Below, in pieces: positions 9,411 through 18,191 of a DNA stretch of 64,000 nucleotides (positions within the stretch are counted from its first letter, which is position 1; the number at the start of each line of letters is the position of its first letter). Under the pieces are notes generated by a model that was given only the letters and a program-made list of their open reading frames with translations, had not been told where the DNA came from and searched no databases. Position numbers and translations under genes: made by a program. This DNA is from Halobellus litoreus (GTDB lineage Archaea; Halobacteriota; Halobacteria; Halobacteriales; Haloferacaceae): positions 558,001 to 622,000 of the forward strand of contig NZ_JANHAW010000001.1 in assembly GCF_024464595.1 (NCBI RefSeq), read 5' to 3'.

Positions 9411-9824
9411 TCATCGTCGCCGTGCCGACGGAAGAAGGATCAACGCGCCCGGAATCGAGAGCGTGGCCAGTCGAAGCGGGTTCTCCCGGAAATCGAAGTC
9501 CGGATCGAGCGGCTGGCTCTGGACGTCGGTGATCCGCAGCGACGAGTAGTAGATGATCACGTGCGTGAGCAGATACCCGAGGCCGAACGGGACCACGAGG
9601 GAAAACCGAACGCCGAACTGCGTCGCGAGCAGGTCGAAGACGACGGCGGTCGCCGACGCGACGGCGAGGAAGTCCCCGACCTGAAGCGTCACGCCGGTGA
9701 ACGCCGTGAGTACGGTGTCGATCGTCGAGGTCGTCGTCGGCGTGTAGACGAACGCCGTGAAGACGCTGGTGGCGACGAGCGCCATCCCAACGAATAACCC
9801 CGCGATCGGGTACGCGTACTCCAT
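9411..9824 (-). CDS. Small integral membrane protein, unknown function
   Basis: 137 residues with about three or four hydrophobic helices: residues 5-26, a less regular segment near 40-65, and 78-93. A hydrophilic loop (residues 95-115) and a further hydrophobic stretch (LATLSIPGALILL) follow. The start MEYAYPIAGLF at 9824 places the first helix at the N-terminus as usual for such proteins. I do not recognise a family. Its downstream end is about 10 bp from the gene-poor 8.6-9.4 kb stretch. Confidence 0.7.
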   Translation of the reverse strand: MEYAYPIAGLFVGMALVATSVFTAFVYTPTTTSTIDTVLTAFTGVTLQVGDFLAVASATAVVFDLLATQFGVRFSLVVPFGLGYLLTHVIIYYSSLRITDVQSQPLDPDFDFRENPLRLATLSIPGALILLPSARRR

Positions 9825-9944
9825 CAGTTCCGTGATTCGTCGCGATCGGCATAATGCTACCTCTTCAGTATCAGATTTGAATTTCAGCCAATCGCACGCG
9901 GCACCGACGTCCCTGGTCGTGAGAGTGCAACGGTGAGCGTCTCT

Positions 9945-11084
9945 CTAGTCACCGCGATCCCGGCCAGGAGCGTCTCCGCTCCGTCCGGGGGCGTCGTCGG
10001 ACTGCCCCGCCGCGTCGCCGTCGTCGTTATCGCCCGGTGAATCGGACTCGGACGGGTCCGAATCGTCGGAGCCGTCGCCGGTCCGGGTGGCGTTCTTCTC
10101 CTTTCGGTCGTTACCGGCGTCCTCGCGACCGGGGTCATCGGTCCCTTCGGCACCCTCGCCGGAGTCGTTCGATCGTTCGGCACCGCCGTTCCCGGCGTCT
10201 TCGGGGCGCCGGTCCTCGGTCCCGTTCGCAGCGTCTGTCTCGTCACTCCGCCCCGGTACGTCACTCTCCCGTCCAGGTGCATCACCTTCGCGTCCAGGTG
10301 CGTCACTCTCCCGTCCGGGGCCATCACCTTCGCGTCCCGGTGCATCACCCTCGCGTCCGGGAGCGCTGTCGGGCCTCCCCATCCCACGTCCGGGATCGTT
10401 GCCTGCGATCTCACGGGCGATCTCGGCCGTTTCGGGCCCCGTGAGGTTCCGCGCGTCCGACCGGAGACGCTCGATGTTCGACGGGTCGATGCCGTTCGCC
10501 TCCCGCACCGACGCCGGCAGCGACGACGCGGACTCGTTGGCCTGGTCGAGACGCGCTTCCACCGAGTTGAGTTCGGCGGTCACCTGCGCGGTGCGAGCGC
10601 GGTATCGCCCCTCGGGGAGTTCACCGGACTCGTGCGCACGCTCCAGTTCGGCGAGTCGGTCGCGAAGCCGGTCGACCCGCTCTCGGCTGTCGTTGACCGT
10701 TCCGGCTATGACCGCCGCTTTGGAGTCGTTCGTGGTGGCGGCGGCGACTCGCTGGCCGAACGCACGCGATTGGACCTCGCTATCGATCTCCGTCCGCTGA
10801 ACCGCCACCACGCCGGCCAGTTTCGCGCCCGGCGCAATCGGGGTCGAACCGTTCGCCTCGTCCGCGGACGCGGTTTCGTTCGGCGCGGCTGCCGACGTCG
10901 TCTGTGTCTCGCCTCCCGTCTCGTTCGACGCCTGGCCCACCGTCCCGTCGTCCGTGGCCTGAGCCGGTGCCGACCCGCCGACGACCGACGTCGAAGCGTC
11001 GATCGACGCCGCGGCACCGACCCCGACCGGCACGGTCGCGACCACGACGACGAACGCGACGAGGAGCGTGGATGCTGGTCGCAT
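9945..11084 (-). CDS. Secreted haloarchaeal protein with PGR heptapeptide repeats
   Basis: 379 residues from the ATG at 11084. The N-terminus is a signal peptide (LLVAFVVVVATVPVGVGA), followed by a Ser/Thr/Glu-rich stretch. A predicted helical domain spans about residues 85-220 (Glu/Arg/Ala-rich, with segments such as RDRLAELERAHE). The remainder is a disordered acidic tail containing six adjacent copies of a 7-residue unit, DAPGREG or close variants, plus looser PGR copies near the end. There is no catalytic motif. Related proteins appear to be confined to haloarchaea, but I have no function for them. Start sites upstream of 11084 would put charged residues before the signal peptide and are less likely. 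Confidence 0.75.
   Translation of the reverse strand: MRPASTLLVAFVVVVATVPVGVGAAASIDASTSVVGGSAPAQATDDGTVGQASNETGGETQTTSAAAPNETASADEANGSTPIAPGAKLAGVVAVQRTEIDSEVQSRAFGQRVAAATTNDSKAAVIAGTVNDSRERVDRLRDRLAELERAHESGELPEGRYRARTAQVTAELNSVEARLDQANESASSLPASVREANGIDPSNIERLRSDARNLTGPETAEIAREIAGNDPGRGMGRPDSAPGREGDAPGREGDGPGRESDAPGREGDAPGRESDVPGRSDETDAANGTEDRRPEDAGNGGAERSNDSGEGAEGTDDPGREDAGNDRKEKNATRTGDGSDDSDPSESDSPGDNDDGDAAGQSDDAPGRSGDAPGRDRGD
10248..10370 (-). repeat. Six tandem 21-nt coding repeats (PGR heptapeptide)
   Basis: Within the secreted-protein gene, six consecutive 21-nt units encode SAPGREG, DAPGREG, DGPGRES, DAPGREG, DAPGRES and DVPGRSD. The DNA copies differ mainly at third positions and at GGC/AGT for the last residue, so selection at the protein level as well as slippage probably shaped them. 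Confidence 0.85.
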
Positions 11085-11199
11085 TTCACTCCACCGTAGC
11101 TCCCCAACGAACATATATATCCGACATCCTTTCGCCGGATTTCACCGGCTTAACTCGGATTATTTTCGCACCACGGCGGCAGCTCCACCGGAAACGGTC

Positions 11200-12549
11200 T
11201 CATTCCTCGTCCGGACCGCTCGGGTCGAGGCCCTCTCCGGGGAGCACGAGCACGTTCTCGCGACCCAGTCGGAACGCGTCGAGTTTGTCCTCGTCGCGCA
11301 TCTTCCGGACGACCTGGCTCGTCTTCGCGTCGGTCCACTCCAGCGTCCCCGCGACCTCCTGTTGCTTCATCCGGCCCCCCTCGTGCTCGACGAGCGCGAG
11401 CACCCGCTCCTCGTTGCTGAGGAGTTCGTCCTCCCAGGGCCGGTCCTCCGCGGGAGCCGGTTCCGGTTCGGCCTCGCTCTCGTCCGTTCCGCTCTCGTCC
11501 GCGTCGCCCTCGGCTGTCTCGCTGCCGTCCGGAGCGCCCTCCCGCTCGGCGTCTTCGGAGGTGGCGGCGGAACTCTCAGCGGGTCCGTCGTCAGCGTCGA
11601 CCGCGTCGGTGGATTCAGTCGTCCCAGTAGCTGTTTCCGGCGAGGGGTCCGCAACGGCCGTCTCCCCCGTCGACCCCCCGGCGGTCGATCCTGTCACAGT
11701 CGCCCCGCCGGACTCGTCAGAATCGGAAGCACCCACGCGCCCCCCCGTCTCGCGCCGCCGGTAGAGGACCCACCCGCCGACGCCGACGACGCCACCGAGG
11801 AGCACGAACGCGCCGATCAGAATCGCGTCGAGGCCCCCGTCTGTTCCACCCGGGGCGGCTCCGGGCGTCGGAGTCGCCGTTTCGTCGCCGCCCGGCGGCC
11901 GCTCCGTGGCCACGAGCGTCGGTTCGTTCGGTCCGAAGTCGAGCGGACCGTTCCAGACGACGATGCGCGAGGACGAGCGCGTGTCGTCGGGGGCGGGCTG
12001 CACGGTGTCGAGCGCGTAACCCTCGGGCCACGCGAACTGCAGCGACGTCTCCTCGTCGAGGAAGAGCCCCGCGAGCGCGTCGCCGGCGCGGATCTCACCG
12101 TCCTCGACGGCAGCGAAGTTCGTCCAGACGAAAGTGTACCTGACGACGCCGTAGTCCTGGGGGAGTTGCTGACGCGTCGCGGTGACCGAGACGTTCCGGA
12201 TCGCCATCTCCCGGCCGGTCGCGTTCTCCGCGGTGGCGGCCGTCGACGCCATCCGGTCCCCAAACTGCGCGGTGTACTGGGACTCGTTCGCCCGAATGTC
12301 ACTACGGAGCGACTCGAACGCGTCGGTCGTGTTCTCGTCGTCGAGGCGGACTCGGTACTCGACCGCCCACGCCGCGGAGCCATCCGAACGGAGTTCGATG
12401 CGCATCGAGACGTCGTCCGGGGCGATCTGGGATCCCGCGATGGTCTCTGTCGTCTGCGCCGACGCGCTCGGAGCGGCCGCACCGACGCCGCCGAGAACGG
12501 CCGCGACGACGAGAGCGACACAGACGAGGCGCGCGGCGCGGTCGGTCAT
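11200..12549 (-). CDS. Membrane-anchored protein with C-terminal winged-helix DNA-binding domain
   Basis: 449 residues from the ATG at 12549. A signal peptide (residues 1-32) precedes an extracytoplasmic domain of about 200 residues with beta-rich sequence. One transmembrane helix (ILIGAFVLLGGVVGVGGWVLY, about 245-265) leads to a long acidic linker and a C-terminal winged helix (LLSNEERVLALVEHEGGRMKQQEV onward, about 375-440). This outside-sensor, inside-HTH layout is common in haloarchaea and suggests a one-component membrane sensor-regulator or a protein released by proteolysis. The ligand and targets are unknown. Confidence 0.8.
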   Translation of the reverse strand: MTDRAARLVCVALVVAAVLGGVGAAAPSASAQTTETIAGSQIAPDDVSMRIELRSDGSAAWAVEYRVRLDDENTTDAFESLRSDIRANESQYTAQFGDRMASTAATAENATGREMAIRNVSVTATRQQLPQDYGVVRYTFVWTNFAAVEDGEIRAGDALAGLFLDEETSLQFAWPEGYALDTVQPAPDDTRSSSRIVVWNGPLDFGPNEPTLVATERPPGGDETATPTPGAAPGGTDGGLDAILIGAFVLLGGVVGVGGWVLYRRRETGGRVGASDSDESGGATVTGSTAGGSTGETAVADPSPETATGTTESTDAVDADDGPAESSAATSEDAEREGAPDGSETAEGDADESGTDESEAEPEPAPAEDRPWEDELLSNEERVLALVEHEGGRMKQQEVAGTLEWTDAKTSQVVRKMRDEDKLDAFRLGRENVLVLPGEGLDPSGPDEE

Positions 12550-12652
12550 CTCGTAGGCATCTCGTCCCGGGGGGCACAAACAACTTCCGAGACGGACCGT
12601 CCGCCGCTCCGGGCGCGATCACCGGTCGGAGCGCGCGATCGACCGGACGCGA

Positions 12653-13174
12653 TCACACGTCGAAGACGACGTACGCGACCCAGCCGGTTTCCGTCCGTTC
12701 CAGCCGCATCTCCGAGTACGTGACGGCTTTGACCTCTCTGGCGTCGATCTCCGCGAGCGGGAGACCGCGATAGGTGCCCGAGAGCGACCACTCCGCCTCG
12801 TCGTCGGTGTCGACCGCAGTACCCGCACTGTCGTCCGCGTCCCCGCCTCCCGGCCGCTCGATCCGAACGCGGTTGTCGACCGGGAGCACGCTCCGAACGT
12901 CGCGCTCGTAGATCAACTGATCGAGGTAGTCGAACAACAGCGCCTCCGGGCTCTCGGCGGTCACGGACACCTCGAATGTCTCGCCGTCGATCTCCGGCAG
13001 CACCGGCTCGGCTCCGACAGACCCCTCGCCCGTCGAGCCCGCAGCGCTCTCGGCGACGTCGTCGCAGGACGCCGCGGCGAGTCCGTCGGCCACCGAGCCG
13101 AACGCCGCCGAGAGGTCGGAACCCGTCGCCTCGACGGCGATATCGGCGGTGTGCTCGCGAAGTTCGAAGGCCAT
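12653..13174 (-). CDS. Archease
   Basis: 173 residues. The N-terminus MAFELREHTADIAVEATG and the C-terminal VKAVTYSEMRL...VVFDV match archease, the small metal-binding protein that activates the RNA ligase RtcB for tRNA splicing and RNA repair by promoting its guanylylation. The acidic metal ligands are expected at Asp11 and in the terminal FDV. A haloarchaeal insertion of about 30 acidic residues lies near 40-60, and another Gly/Asp-rich insert near 110-125. rtcB is not next to it in this window. Confidence 0.93.
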   Translation of the reverse strand: MAFELREHTADIAVEATGSDLSAAFGSVADGLAAASCDDVAESAAGSTGEGSVGAEPVLPEIDGETFEVSVTAESPEALLFDYLDQLIYERDVRSVLPVDNRVRIERPGGGDADDSAGTAVDTDDEAEWSLSGTYRGLPLAEIDAREVKAVTYSEMRLERTETGWVAYVVFDV

Positions 13175-13211
13175 ACGTATCGAGGGATCGCCGGGGGCCT
13201 GTGTCTTCCGG

Positions 13212-14171
13212 TCACCCGCTCCCGTCCGCCTCCTCTGTCTCGTCGGTCTCGTCCGAGTTCTTCGAACGCGTTCGCCTGACGAGATCCCGCGGTGTCTCGG
13301 CGTGTTCGGGATCGATCCGGTCGTCGTATCGGAGCGTCGGTTCGTCGTCCCGGTCGTCGGTGGACTCCGTTCGCGGGTCGCCGTTCGAGTCGGCCGCCGA
13401 GCCGCTGTCGGTCTCGGCGCTTCCGGCCTCGTTCAACGACAGCGAGTTCAGCTCCTCCGGCGAGAGCCCGGCGTCGCCACGGTCGGTCATCGCGACGCCG
13501 CTCGTGACGATCGCCTGCACTCCCTCCTCGACGCTCATCTCGACGTCCATCACCCGGCTTTCGGGTAGATGTACGAGATGGCCGCCCATCACGGGATTGG
13601 GCGCGAGCGGGAGAAACAGCGTGTACATCTCTTCGTGGCCCGCGGCCGACCGCAACACCTCCGGCGTCTCTGTCGTGACGAACCCGATAGTGTACGCGCC
13701 CTCGTGCGGGAACTCGACCAGTTTGACCTCGCGGAAGTTCTCAGCGTCGGATTCGAGCACCACGTCGCTCATCCGACGGAAGCTCTCGTAGACGGAGCCG
13801 ACCCCGGGTATCTGTACCATCACGTAGTCGAAGTATTCGACCGCCCGCTCGCCGTACCGCGAGCTGTTCACCACGAGTCCGATCCCGAGGACGGAACCGA
13901 AGACCACGACGGGCACCGCCGCCTCGACGACCGTCTCGGGGCTCACGTTCAGTACCTCCGGGATGAGCGAGACCACCGGGAGGGCGACGATGGCCTCCGA
14001 GAACAGGTTCAGATACCCGTAGAGCGCGTTGAACAGGAAGAGGAAGACCGCGACCGTGATCACGAGCGGAATGACGACGGCGAGACCGGAGATGAACGCC
14101 TCGCGGAGCACGTCGTACATCGAGCGCCGAACGCCGCGCATCGAGGGGACGTCAGGGCGTGCGTCAGACAT
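13212..14171 (-). CDS. DUF502 family membrane protein
   Basis: 319 residues from the ATG at 14171. Two transmembrane segments (about 28-50 and 75-105) precede the conserved DUF502 core, with IPGVGSVYESFR near 127 and PLAPNPVMGGHLVHLPESRV near 190. The last 90 residues are an acidic, disordered tail. DUF502 proteins occur across bacteria, archaea and plants (the plant homologues include LIKE COV), and their molecular role is poorly defined. It is 37 nt downstream of the archease start and in the same direction, so the two may be co-transcribed. Confidence 0.9.
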   Translation of the reverse strand: MSDARPDVPSMRGVRRSMYDVLREAFISGLAVVIPLVITVAVFLFLFNALYGYLNLFSEAIVALPVVSLIPEVLNVSPETVVEAAVPVVVFGSVLGIGLVVNSSRYGERAVEYFDYVMVQIPGVGSVYESFRRMSDVVLESDAENFREVKLVEFPHEGAYTIGFVTTETPEVLRSAAGHEEMYTLFLPLAPNPVMGGHLVHLPESRVMDVEMSVEEGVQAIVTSGVAMTDRGDAGLSPEELNSLSLNEAGSAETDSGSAADSNGDPRTESTDDRDDEPTLRYDDRIDPEHAETPRDLVRRTRSKNSDETDETEEADGSG

Positions 14172-14324
14172 ACGTATACACCACGTACGAGCGGTTCCTG
14201 AAAGGTGTCTCGGCTCCGCGCTCGGGGCAGTCACCCCGACTGCCGGGACTGCGACGGCGGGCAACCGGGTGGCGAGGCGACGCCGGCGAGGACCTTTAAC
14301 CGCCTCGCGCCCGGAGTGTGCGGT

Positions 14325-15011
14325 ATGCCGATGAAGGGCGGCGACAGCGACGAGTATCGCGAGATCGACCGGTGGGACCGGGGCGTCGGCTGGATCGCCC
14401 ATCCGGGGGAGACGATGCAGCGCGCCAGCCACGCGCTCGTTGGGGACGACGGCGGCCTCTGGGTGGTCGACCCGGTCGACGCGCCCGACGTCGACGGGCT
14501 GCTCTCGGAATTCGGCGACGTGGCGGGCGTCGTCGTGGGGCTGGACCGACACAAACGCGACGCGGGGGCGCTCGCGAGACGGCACGACGCGTCCGTGTAC
14601 GTCCCGCAGTGGATGACCGGCGTGGCGAGAGAGATCGATGCACCGATCGAGCGCTTCGGAGGGGAGTTGGCCGATTCGGGGTTCGAGGCGTTCCGCATCC
14701 GCGACTCCGACATCCCGCCGTGGCAGGAGATCGGCCTCTACCACCCGGAGGACGGGACGCTCGTCGTTCCCGAGGCGGTCGGAACGGTCTCGTATTTCTG
14801 CGCGCCCGGGGAACGCCTGGGTGTGCACCCGATGCTGCGTCCGATGCCGCCCCGGCGGGCGCTGTCGGGATTCGACCCGGAGCGGGTTCTCGTCGGCCAC
14901 GGTGCGGGCGTGTCCACGGACGCGGGAGCGGCGCTTCGAGACGCACTCGACAACGCGCGCTCGAATCTCCCGGGGGCCTACGGGCGCGCACTGCGGGAGT
15001 TGCTGTCGTAG
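14325..15011 (+). CDS. Conserved haloarchaeal protein, metallo-beta-lactamase-like but lacking metal ligands
   Basis: 228 residues from the ATG at 14325, after a TTTAA-type promoter element at about 14295-14300. The pattern of strands (ASHALVGDDGGLWVVDPVDA, VVVGLDRHKRDAGALAR, VSYFCAPGERLGVHP, RVLVGHGAGV) resembles a metallo-beta-lactamase fold. The usual HxHxDH is replaced by LDRHKRDA, so catalysis by bound zinc is doubtful. I regard it as a probable degenerate MBL-fold protein, and the function is unknown. It is divergent from the DUF502 gene and followed by a same-strand small gene 61 nt later. Confidence 0.75.
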   Translation: MPMKGGDSDEYREIDRWDRGVGWIAHPGETMQRASHALVGDDGGLWVVDPVDAPDVDGLLSEFGDVAGVVVGLDRHKRDAGALARRHDASVYVPQWMTGVAREIDAPIERFGGELADSGFEAFRIRDSDIPPWQEIGLYHPEDGTLVVPEAVGTVSYFCAPGERLGVHPMLRPMPPRRALSGFDPERVLVGHGAGVSTDAGAALRDALDNARSNLPGAYGRALRELLS

Positions 15012-15072
15012 CGTCGCCGACCGGGCGCTGCGCTCCGACGGCGTTTTCACCTGTGCGACCGATATCCCGGTC

Positions 15073-15489
15073 GTGGTCTACATCACGCGCGGGCTGCTTG
15101 ACGCGCTCTTGGAGATGGCCGAGGCGGAGGAACCCTCGCCGGTCAGCGTCGTGCTCGCGTCGACACCGGCCGAGCGGTTCGGGCCGGATCTGGACCTCGA
15201 CCCGGAGACGCCGGTCCTCACTCACTTCTACTTCCCCGAGGCGAGCGGGTCGGTCACGGCCGTCTTCGGGATGGATCTCGGGACCCCCGCGGGACAGGGG
15301 CGCGCGCGGTTCGTCTCCCACCCGCAGGGGCCGCTGGAAGCGACGCGCGAGGACACCTTCGCCGCCGCGCTCGTGGTCGCGGTGCCGCCCTGGGGCGAGG
15401 AGTCGTGCGCGGCCTTCGACCGCAACGACCGCGAACTGAACTTGGACGTACTCGACGTCGAGCCGCCCGAAGAGACGGTCGCGGGGTGA
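15073..15489 (+). CDS. Conserved haloarchaeal protein with a JAMM-like SHP signature
   Basis: 138 residues from a GTG at 15073 (MVYITRGLL). It is followed by a conserved-looking core: VLASTPAERF, THFYFPEA, and FVSHPQGPLEATREDT at about 90-105. The latter resembles the JAMM metalloprotease motif (HxHP, about seven residues, then SxxD), but the first histidine is Val/Ser and the serine is Thr. If the fold is JAMM it is probably not a classical zinc peptidase. The family assignment is inferred from this motif only. Its position 61 nt after the previous gene suggests co-transcription. Confidence 0.75.
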   Translation: MVYITRGLLDALLEMAEAEEPSPVSVVLASTPAERFGPDLDLDPETPVLTHFYFPEASGSVTAVFGMDLGTPAGQGRARFVSHPQGPLEATREDTFAAALVVAVPPWGEESCAAFDRNDRELNLDVLDVEPPEETVAG

Positions 15490-15503
15490 GCGGGCGTAGC
15501 GGT

Positions 15504-15716
15504 TTATCGGTCGAGATATCCCAGGTCCGCGAGCTGTTCGGCGATGTCCTCGAACTGCGCCTCGGTCAGCTCGCCCTCGCGCTGGTACTGGATGACGATG
15601 CTCCGCAGGAGGAAGCGCACGAGGTCGCTGGTGCTCGAAAAGCTGGTCCCCTCGATGGTCTCGTCGACCCGCTCGGCCAGGTCCTTCGGGATCGAGACGG
15701 TCGTGTACTCGGTCAT
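15504..15716 (-). CDS. Ribbon-helix-helix (CopG-like) DNA-binding protein
   Basis: 70 residues from the ATG at 15716. The N-terminal strand TTVSIPKDLAERVDETI, followed by TSDLVRFLLRSIV, gives the ribbon-helix-helix pattern of small archaeal regulators that bind DNA as dimers. A short acidic C-terminal helix follows. No toxin partner sits beside it, so it is more likely a stand-alone regulator than an antitoxin. It converges on the preceding gene with only 14 nt between the stops. Confidence 0.85.
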   Translation of the reverse strand: MTEYTTVSIPKDLAERVDETIEGTSFSSTSDLVRFLLRSIVIQYQREGELTEAQFEDIAEQLADLGYLDR

Positions 15717-15844
15717 CGTCCGAGCGGTGTGAGGCGACGCGCGGACAAAACCCTGTGGAGTCGGCGTCGGGACCGCTGGCACCGTCCTGCCCCGTTCGAC
15801 CGGAGCCGGGGGTTTTTCCATCCCCCGAACCGTAGCGGACTTCG

Positions 15845-16168
15845 ATGGCTGTCAGACCACCGCAGCAGGGCGGCGACGACCCCGACTCCCTGGAGTTCGG
15901 CATCGCGGCGCTCACTCCTTATCTCTCCGAAGCGGATCTCGCGTTCCCCGCGACGACGGACGAGATCGTCCGCGCGCTCAACGACCCCGCGATCCCCTAC
16001 GACGCCAACGGGAACGCCGTTTCGCTCTCGGAGGCCCTCGCCGCGGTCGGCCCGAGCCGGTTCGACAGCGAGCGGGAACTGCTGGACGCGCTGCATCCCG
16101 TCTTCGAGGAGTACCGCGCCTCCGGTGGCGGCATCTTTTCGCAGTTGCGGGCGCTGCTCCCGTTCTGA
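15845..16168 (+). CDS. DUF5789-like small haloarchaeal protein
   Basis: 107 residues. The body EFGIAALTPYLSEADLAFPATTDEIVRALNDPAIPYDANGN followed by LSEAL...LLDALHPVFEEYR fits the small haloarchaeal DUF5789 family, named from memory. It has no catalytic motif, and the acidic helical pattern suggests a protein-binding or regulatory role. It is divergent from the ribbon-helix-helix gene across 128 bases. Confidence 0.82.
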   Translation: MAVRPPQQGGDDPDSLEFGIAALTPYLSEADLAFPATTDEIVRALNDPAIPYDANGNAVSLSEALAAVGPSRFDSERELLDALHPVFEEYRASGGGIFSQLRALLPF

Positions 16169-16228
16169 ATCGTCTCCCGTCGGCCGTGCGATCGCATCCG
16201 CCTCGATCCGAAGGTACCGAGCGGGTCG

Positions 16229-17236
16229 CTATCGATGGCGAAGTTCGGGCGTGACGAGCGACGGGTCGAACCGGACCTCGTCAGTGCGCCACCGAACCCA
16301 CAGGACTGTGAGCGCGAGGCCGATCCCGATGGCACCGATGCCGACGAGACCGGCTTCCGGGCCGAACGCACCGCCGGTGACGAGGGATGGGCCGGACTGC
16401 TCGATCGCGACGAGCGAGACGCCGTTGTTCGTCCCGCTGACGGGGAAACCGTAGACCGTCCCCTGAAAGAAGTTCCACGTCGCGTGGAGCCCGATCGGGA
16501 TTGCGAGTTCGCCGGTCAGCACGTAACCGGCCGCGAGCGTGACCGCCGCGAGGACGATGCCGAGGGTGCTCGCGAGCGTCGCGTTCGGGTTCCCGGCGTG
16601 CGCGACGCCGAAAACCGCCGACGTGAGCACCGTGGCGATGCCGACCGCAGCCGTGCGGTCGACCCGGTCGAACCACGTGAATCCCTCGGCGAGGTTCGTG
16701 ATCAGGTATCCCCTGAACACCAGTTCCTCGTAGACCCCCACCGCCAGAAAGGTGACGAATCCCCACCCGAACCACGGCCAGAAGGCGAAGTCAGCGCGTG
16801 CGATGAAGAACAGCTCTCGGACGGTGATCCAGCCCGCCAGCAACTCGAAAGCGAAGACGCCCGTCATCAATACCGCCCCGAGACCGAGCCCGAATCCCAG
16901 ATCGATCCACCAGTTCCGATCGAGTCGGAAACCGAAGTCGCGAAACCACCGGCGGTCGAGGAATCGCCCGGCCAGATAGACGCTGCCGACCATCACGAAC
17001 AGCTGCGAGGAAACGAACAGCAGGTTCCGGGCCGCGACGATCGTCTGGTCACCCGGTCGCCCGGGCGTGAAGAGTGCGAGAAGGGGTTCGATCGACCGGC
17101 CCCAGAGGACACCGAGCGCCGCCGTCGCGAGGAGTCCGAGGAGCACCAGCAGCGCGAGCCAGAGCCCCAGCCGCCACGGGAGCCGAATCCGTCTCGCTCC
17201 CTCGTTCCAGAGGACAGCTTTGGTACGTGTGAGCAT
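16229..17236 (-). CDS. CPBP family intramembrane glutamic-type endopeptidase
   Basis: 335 residues with about eight hydrophobic helices. The CPBP/Abi (Rce1-like) signature EELVFRG lies at residues 170-176. The second and third motifs follow: FGVAHAGN with a histidine near 215 and GLHATWNF with a histidine near 270. These residues form the Glu/His active site of CAAX-type and bacteriocin-immunity-type membrane proteases. The substrate is unknown. Convergent with the preceding small gene; a separate HTH gene lies upstream on the same strand. Confidence 0.92.
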   Translation of the reverse strand: MLTRTKAVLWNEGARRIRLPWRLGLWLALLVLLGLLATAALGVLWGRSIEPLLALFTPGRPGDQTIVAARNLLFVSSQLFVMVGSVYLAGRFLDRRWFRDFGFRLDRNWWIDLGFGLGLGAVLMTGVFAFELLAGWITVRELFFIARADFAFWPWFGWGFVTFLAVGVYEELVFRGYLITNLAEGFTWFDRVDRTAAVGIATVLTSAVFGVAHAGNPNATLASTLGIVLAAVTLAAGYVLTGELAIPIGLHATWNFFQGTVYGFPVSGTNNGVSLVAIEQSGPSLVTGGAFGPEAGLVGIGAIGIGLALTVLWVRWRTDEVRFDPSLVTPELRHR

Positions 17237-17289
17237 CGTGTGGAACTATCCGCGAACTGAATGGTAAATTCCCCCGTCGCGCGAACACG

Positions 17290-18081
17290 TCAAAGGGGTT
17301 CCAGCGGCTCACTCTCGGCGCGGATTTCGGCGTACCGCCGTTCCATCCACCGGAGGGCCGCCGCGTCGTCGGTGACGATGACTCCGCCGAGGTTTCGGTC
17401 CGCAGTATGCGTCACGATCGCGCCCTGGGTCCCCGACTCGGAGTCGGCGATGATGAGCGTGTATCGGGGCCCACCGGCGGTCCGATAGCCCGTGAATCCG
17501 TCTATCTCGCACAACGTCTCGACCTCCTCGGTTCGGTTCTCGGTCAACTCTGCGACCAGTACGTCGGTGAACACGATCTCGAGCGGAACCGTCTGGGCCA
17601 AGTGCCGTGCGAGCTCGAGGCCTCGTGGATTCGAAAAGGAGGGGACGTACACCCGAACGTCGCCGTCGGCATCCGGCCTGTCCAGCACGTCCTCGACCGC
17701 GTGGTATGGGTCGTACGGATGCGGTCCCTCGGGCGTGACGACCTCCGCGTCCCTGAGGGCGGTCGCTGGCAGATCGGCCTCCGTCGGGAGGACCCTGAGA
17801 ACGTCGCGGGCCCGAACAATATCGGTCACGGTCTCCCTGTACGCCCTGTACTGGGTGGCCAGCAGCGACCCGACGAAAGTCGTCTGACAGCCACGGGGAG
17901 CGTCATCGACGAGTCCCGCGTCGGCGAGTTGGGTGATCGCTCGATTGACCGTCGACCTGGAGTAACCGAGATCGTCGACGATCTCCCGCTTCGGCAACCG
18001 CGATCCCTCGAGCAGAGTGAGAACGTCGATTCGATCGGCGACGAGCGCCTGCGCATCGGCGATCTCCGTGTCCGTGGCCAT
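17290..18081 (-). CDS. Winged-helix transcriptional regulator (FilR1-like architecture)
   Basis: 263 residues. An N-terminal winged helix (residues 15-65, LPKREIVDDLGYSRSTVNRAITQLADAGLV) is followed by a roughly 180-residue sensor domain of the type found in many haloarchaeal regulators with a FilR1-like middle domain. An A/T-rich promoter (revcomp AAATATAATAGG) lies about 25 nt upstream of the ATG at 18081. Targets and ligand are unknown. The gene diverges from the small HTH gene at 18192. Confidence 0.88.
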   Translation of the reverse strand: MATDTEIADAQALVADRIDVLTLLEGSRLPKREIVDDLGYSRSTVNRAITQLADAGLVDDAPRGCQTTFVGSLLATQYRAYRETVTDIVRARDVLRVLPTEADLPATALRDAEVVTPEGPHPYDPYHAVEDVLDRPDADGDVRVYVPSFSNPRGLELARHLAQTVPLEIVFTDVLVAELTENRTEEVETLCEIDGFTGYRTAGGPRYTLIIADSESGTQGAIVTHTADRNLGGVIVTDDAAALRWMERRYAEIRAESEPLEPL

Positions 18082-18191
18082 AGGTACCGATTAACAATCC
18101 TATTATATTTTATTTTCTCACACCGTGGGAAACTGCTCTCCCGGTAACAATATCACAGTAGGCGACTCTCGGGTGAGTAACTCGTGGGACG

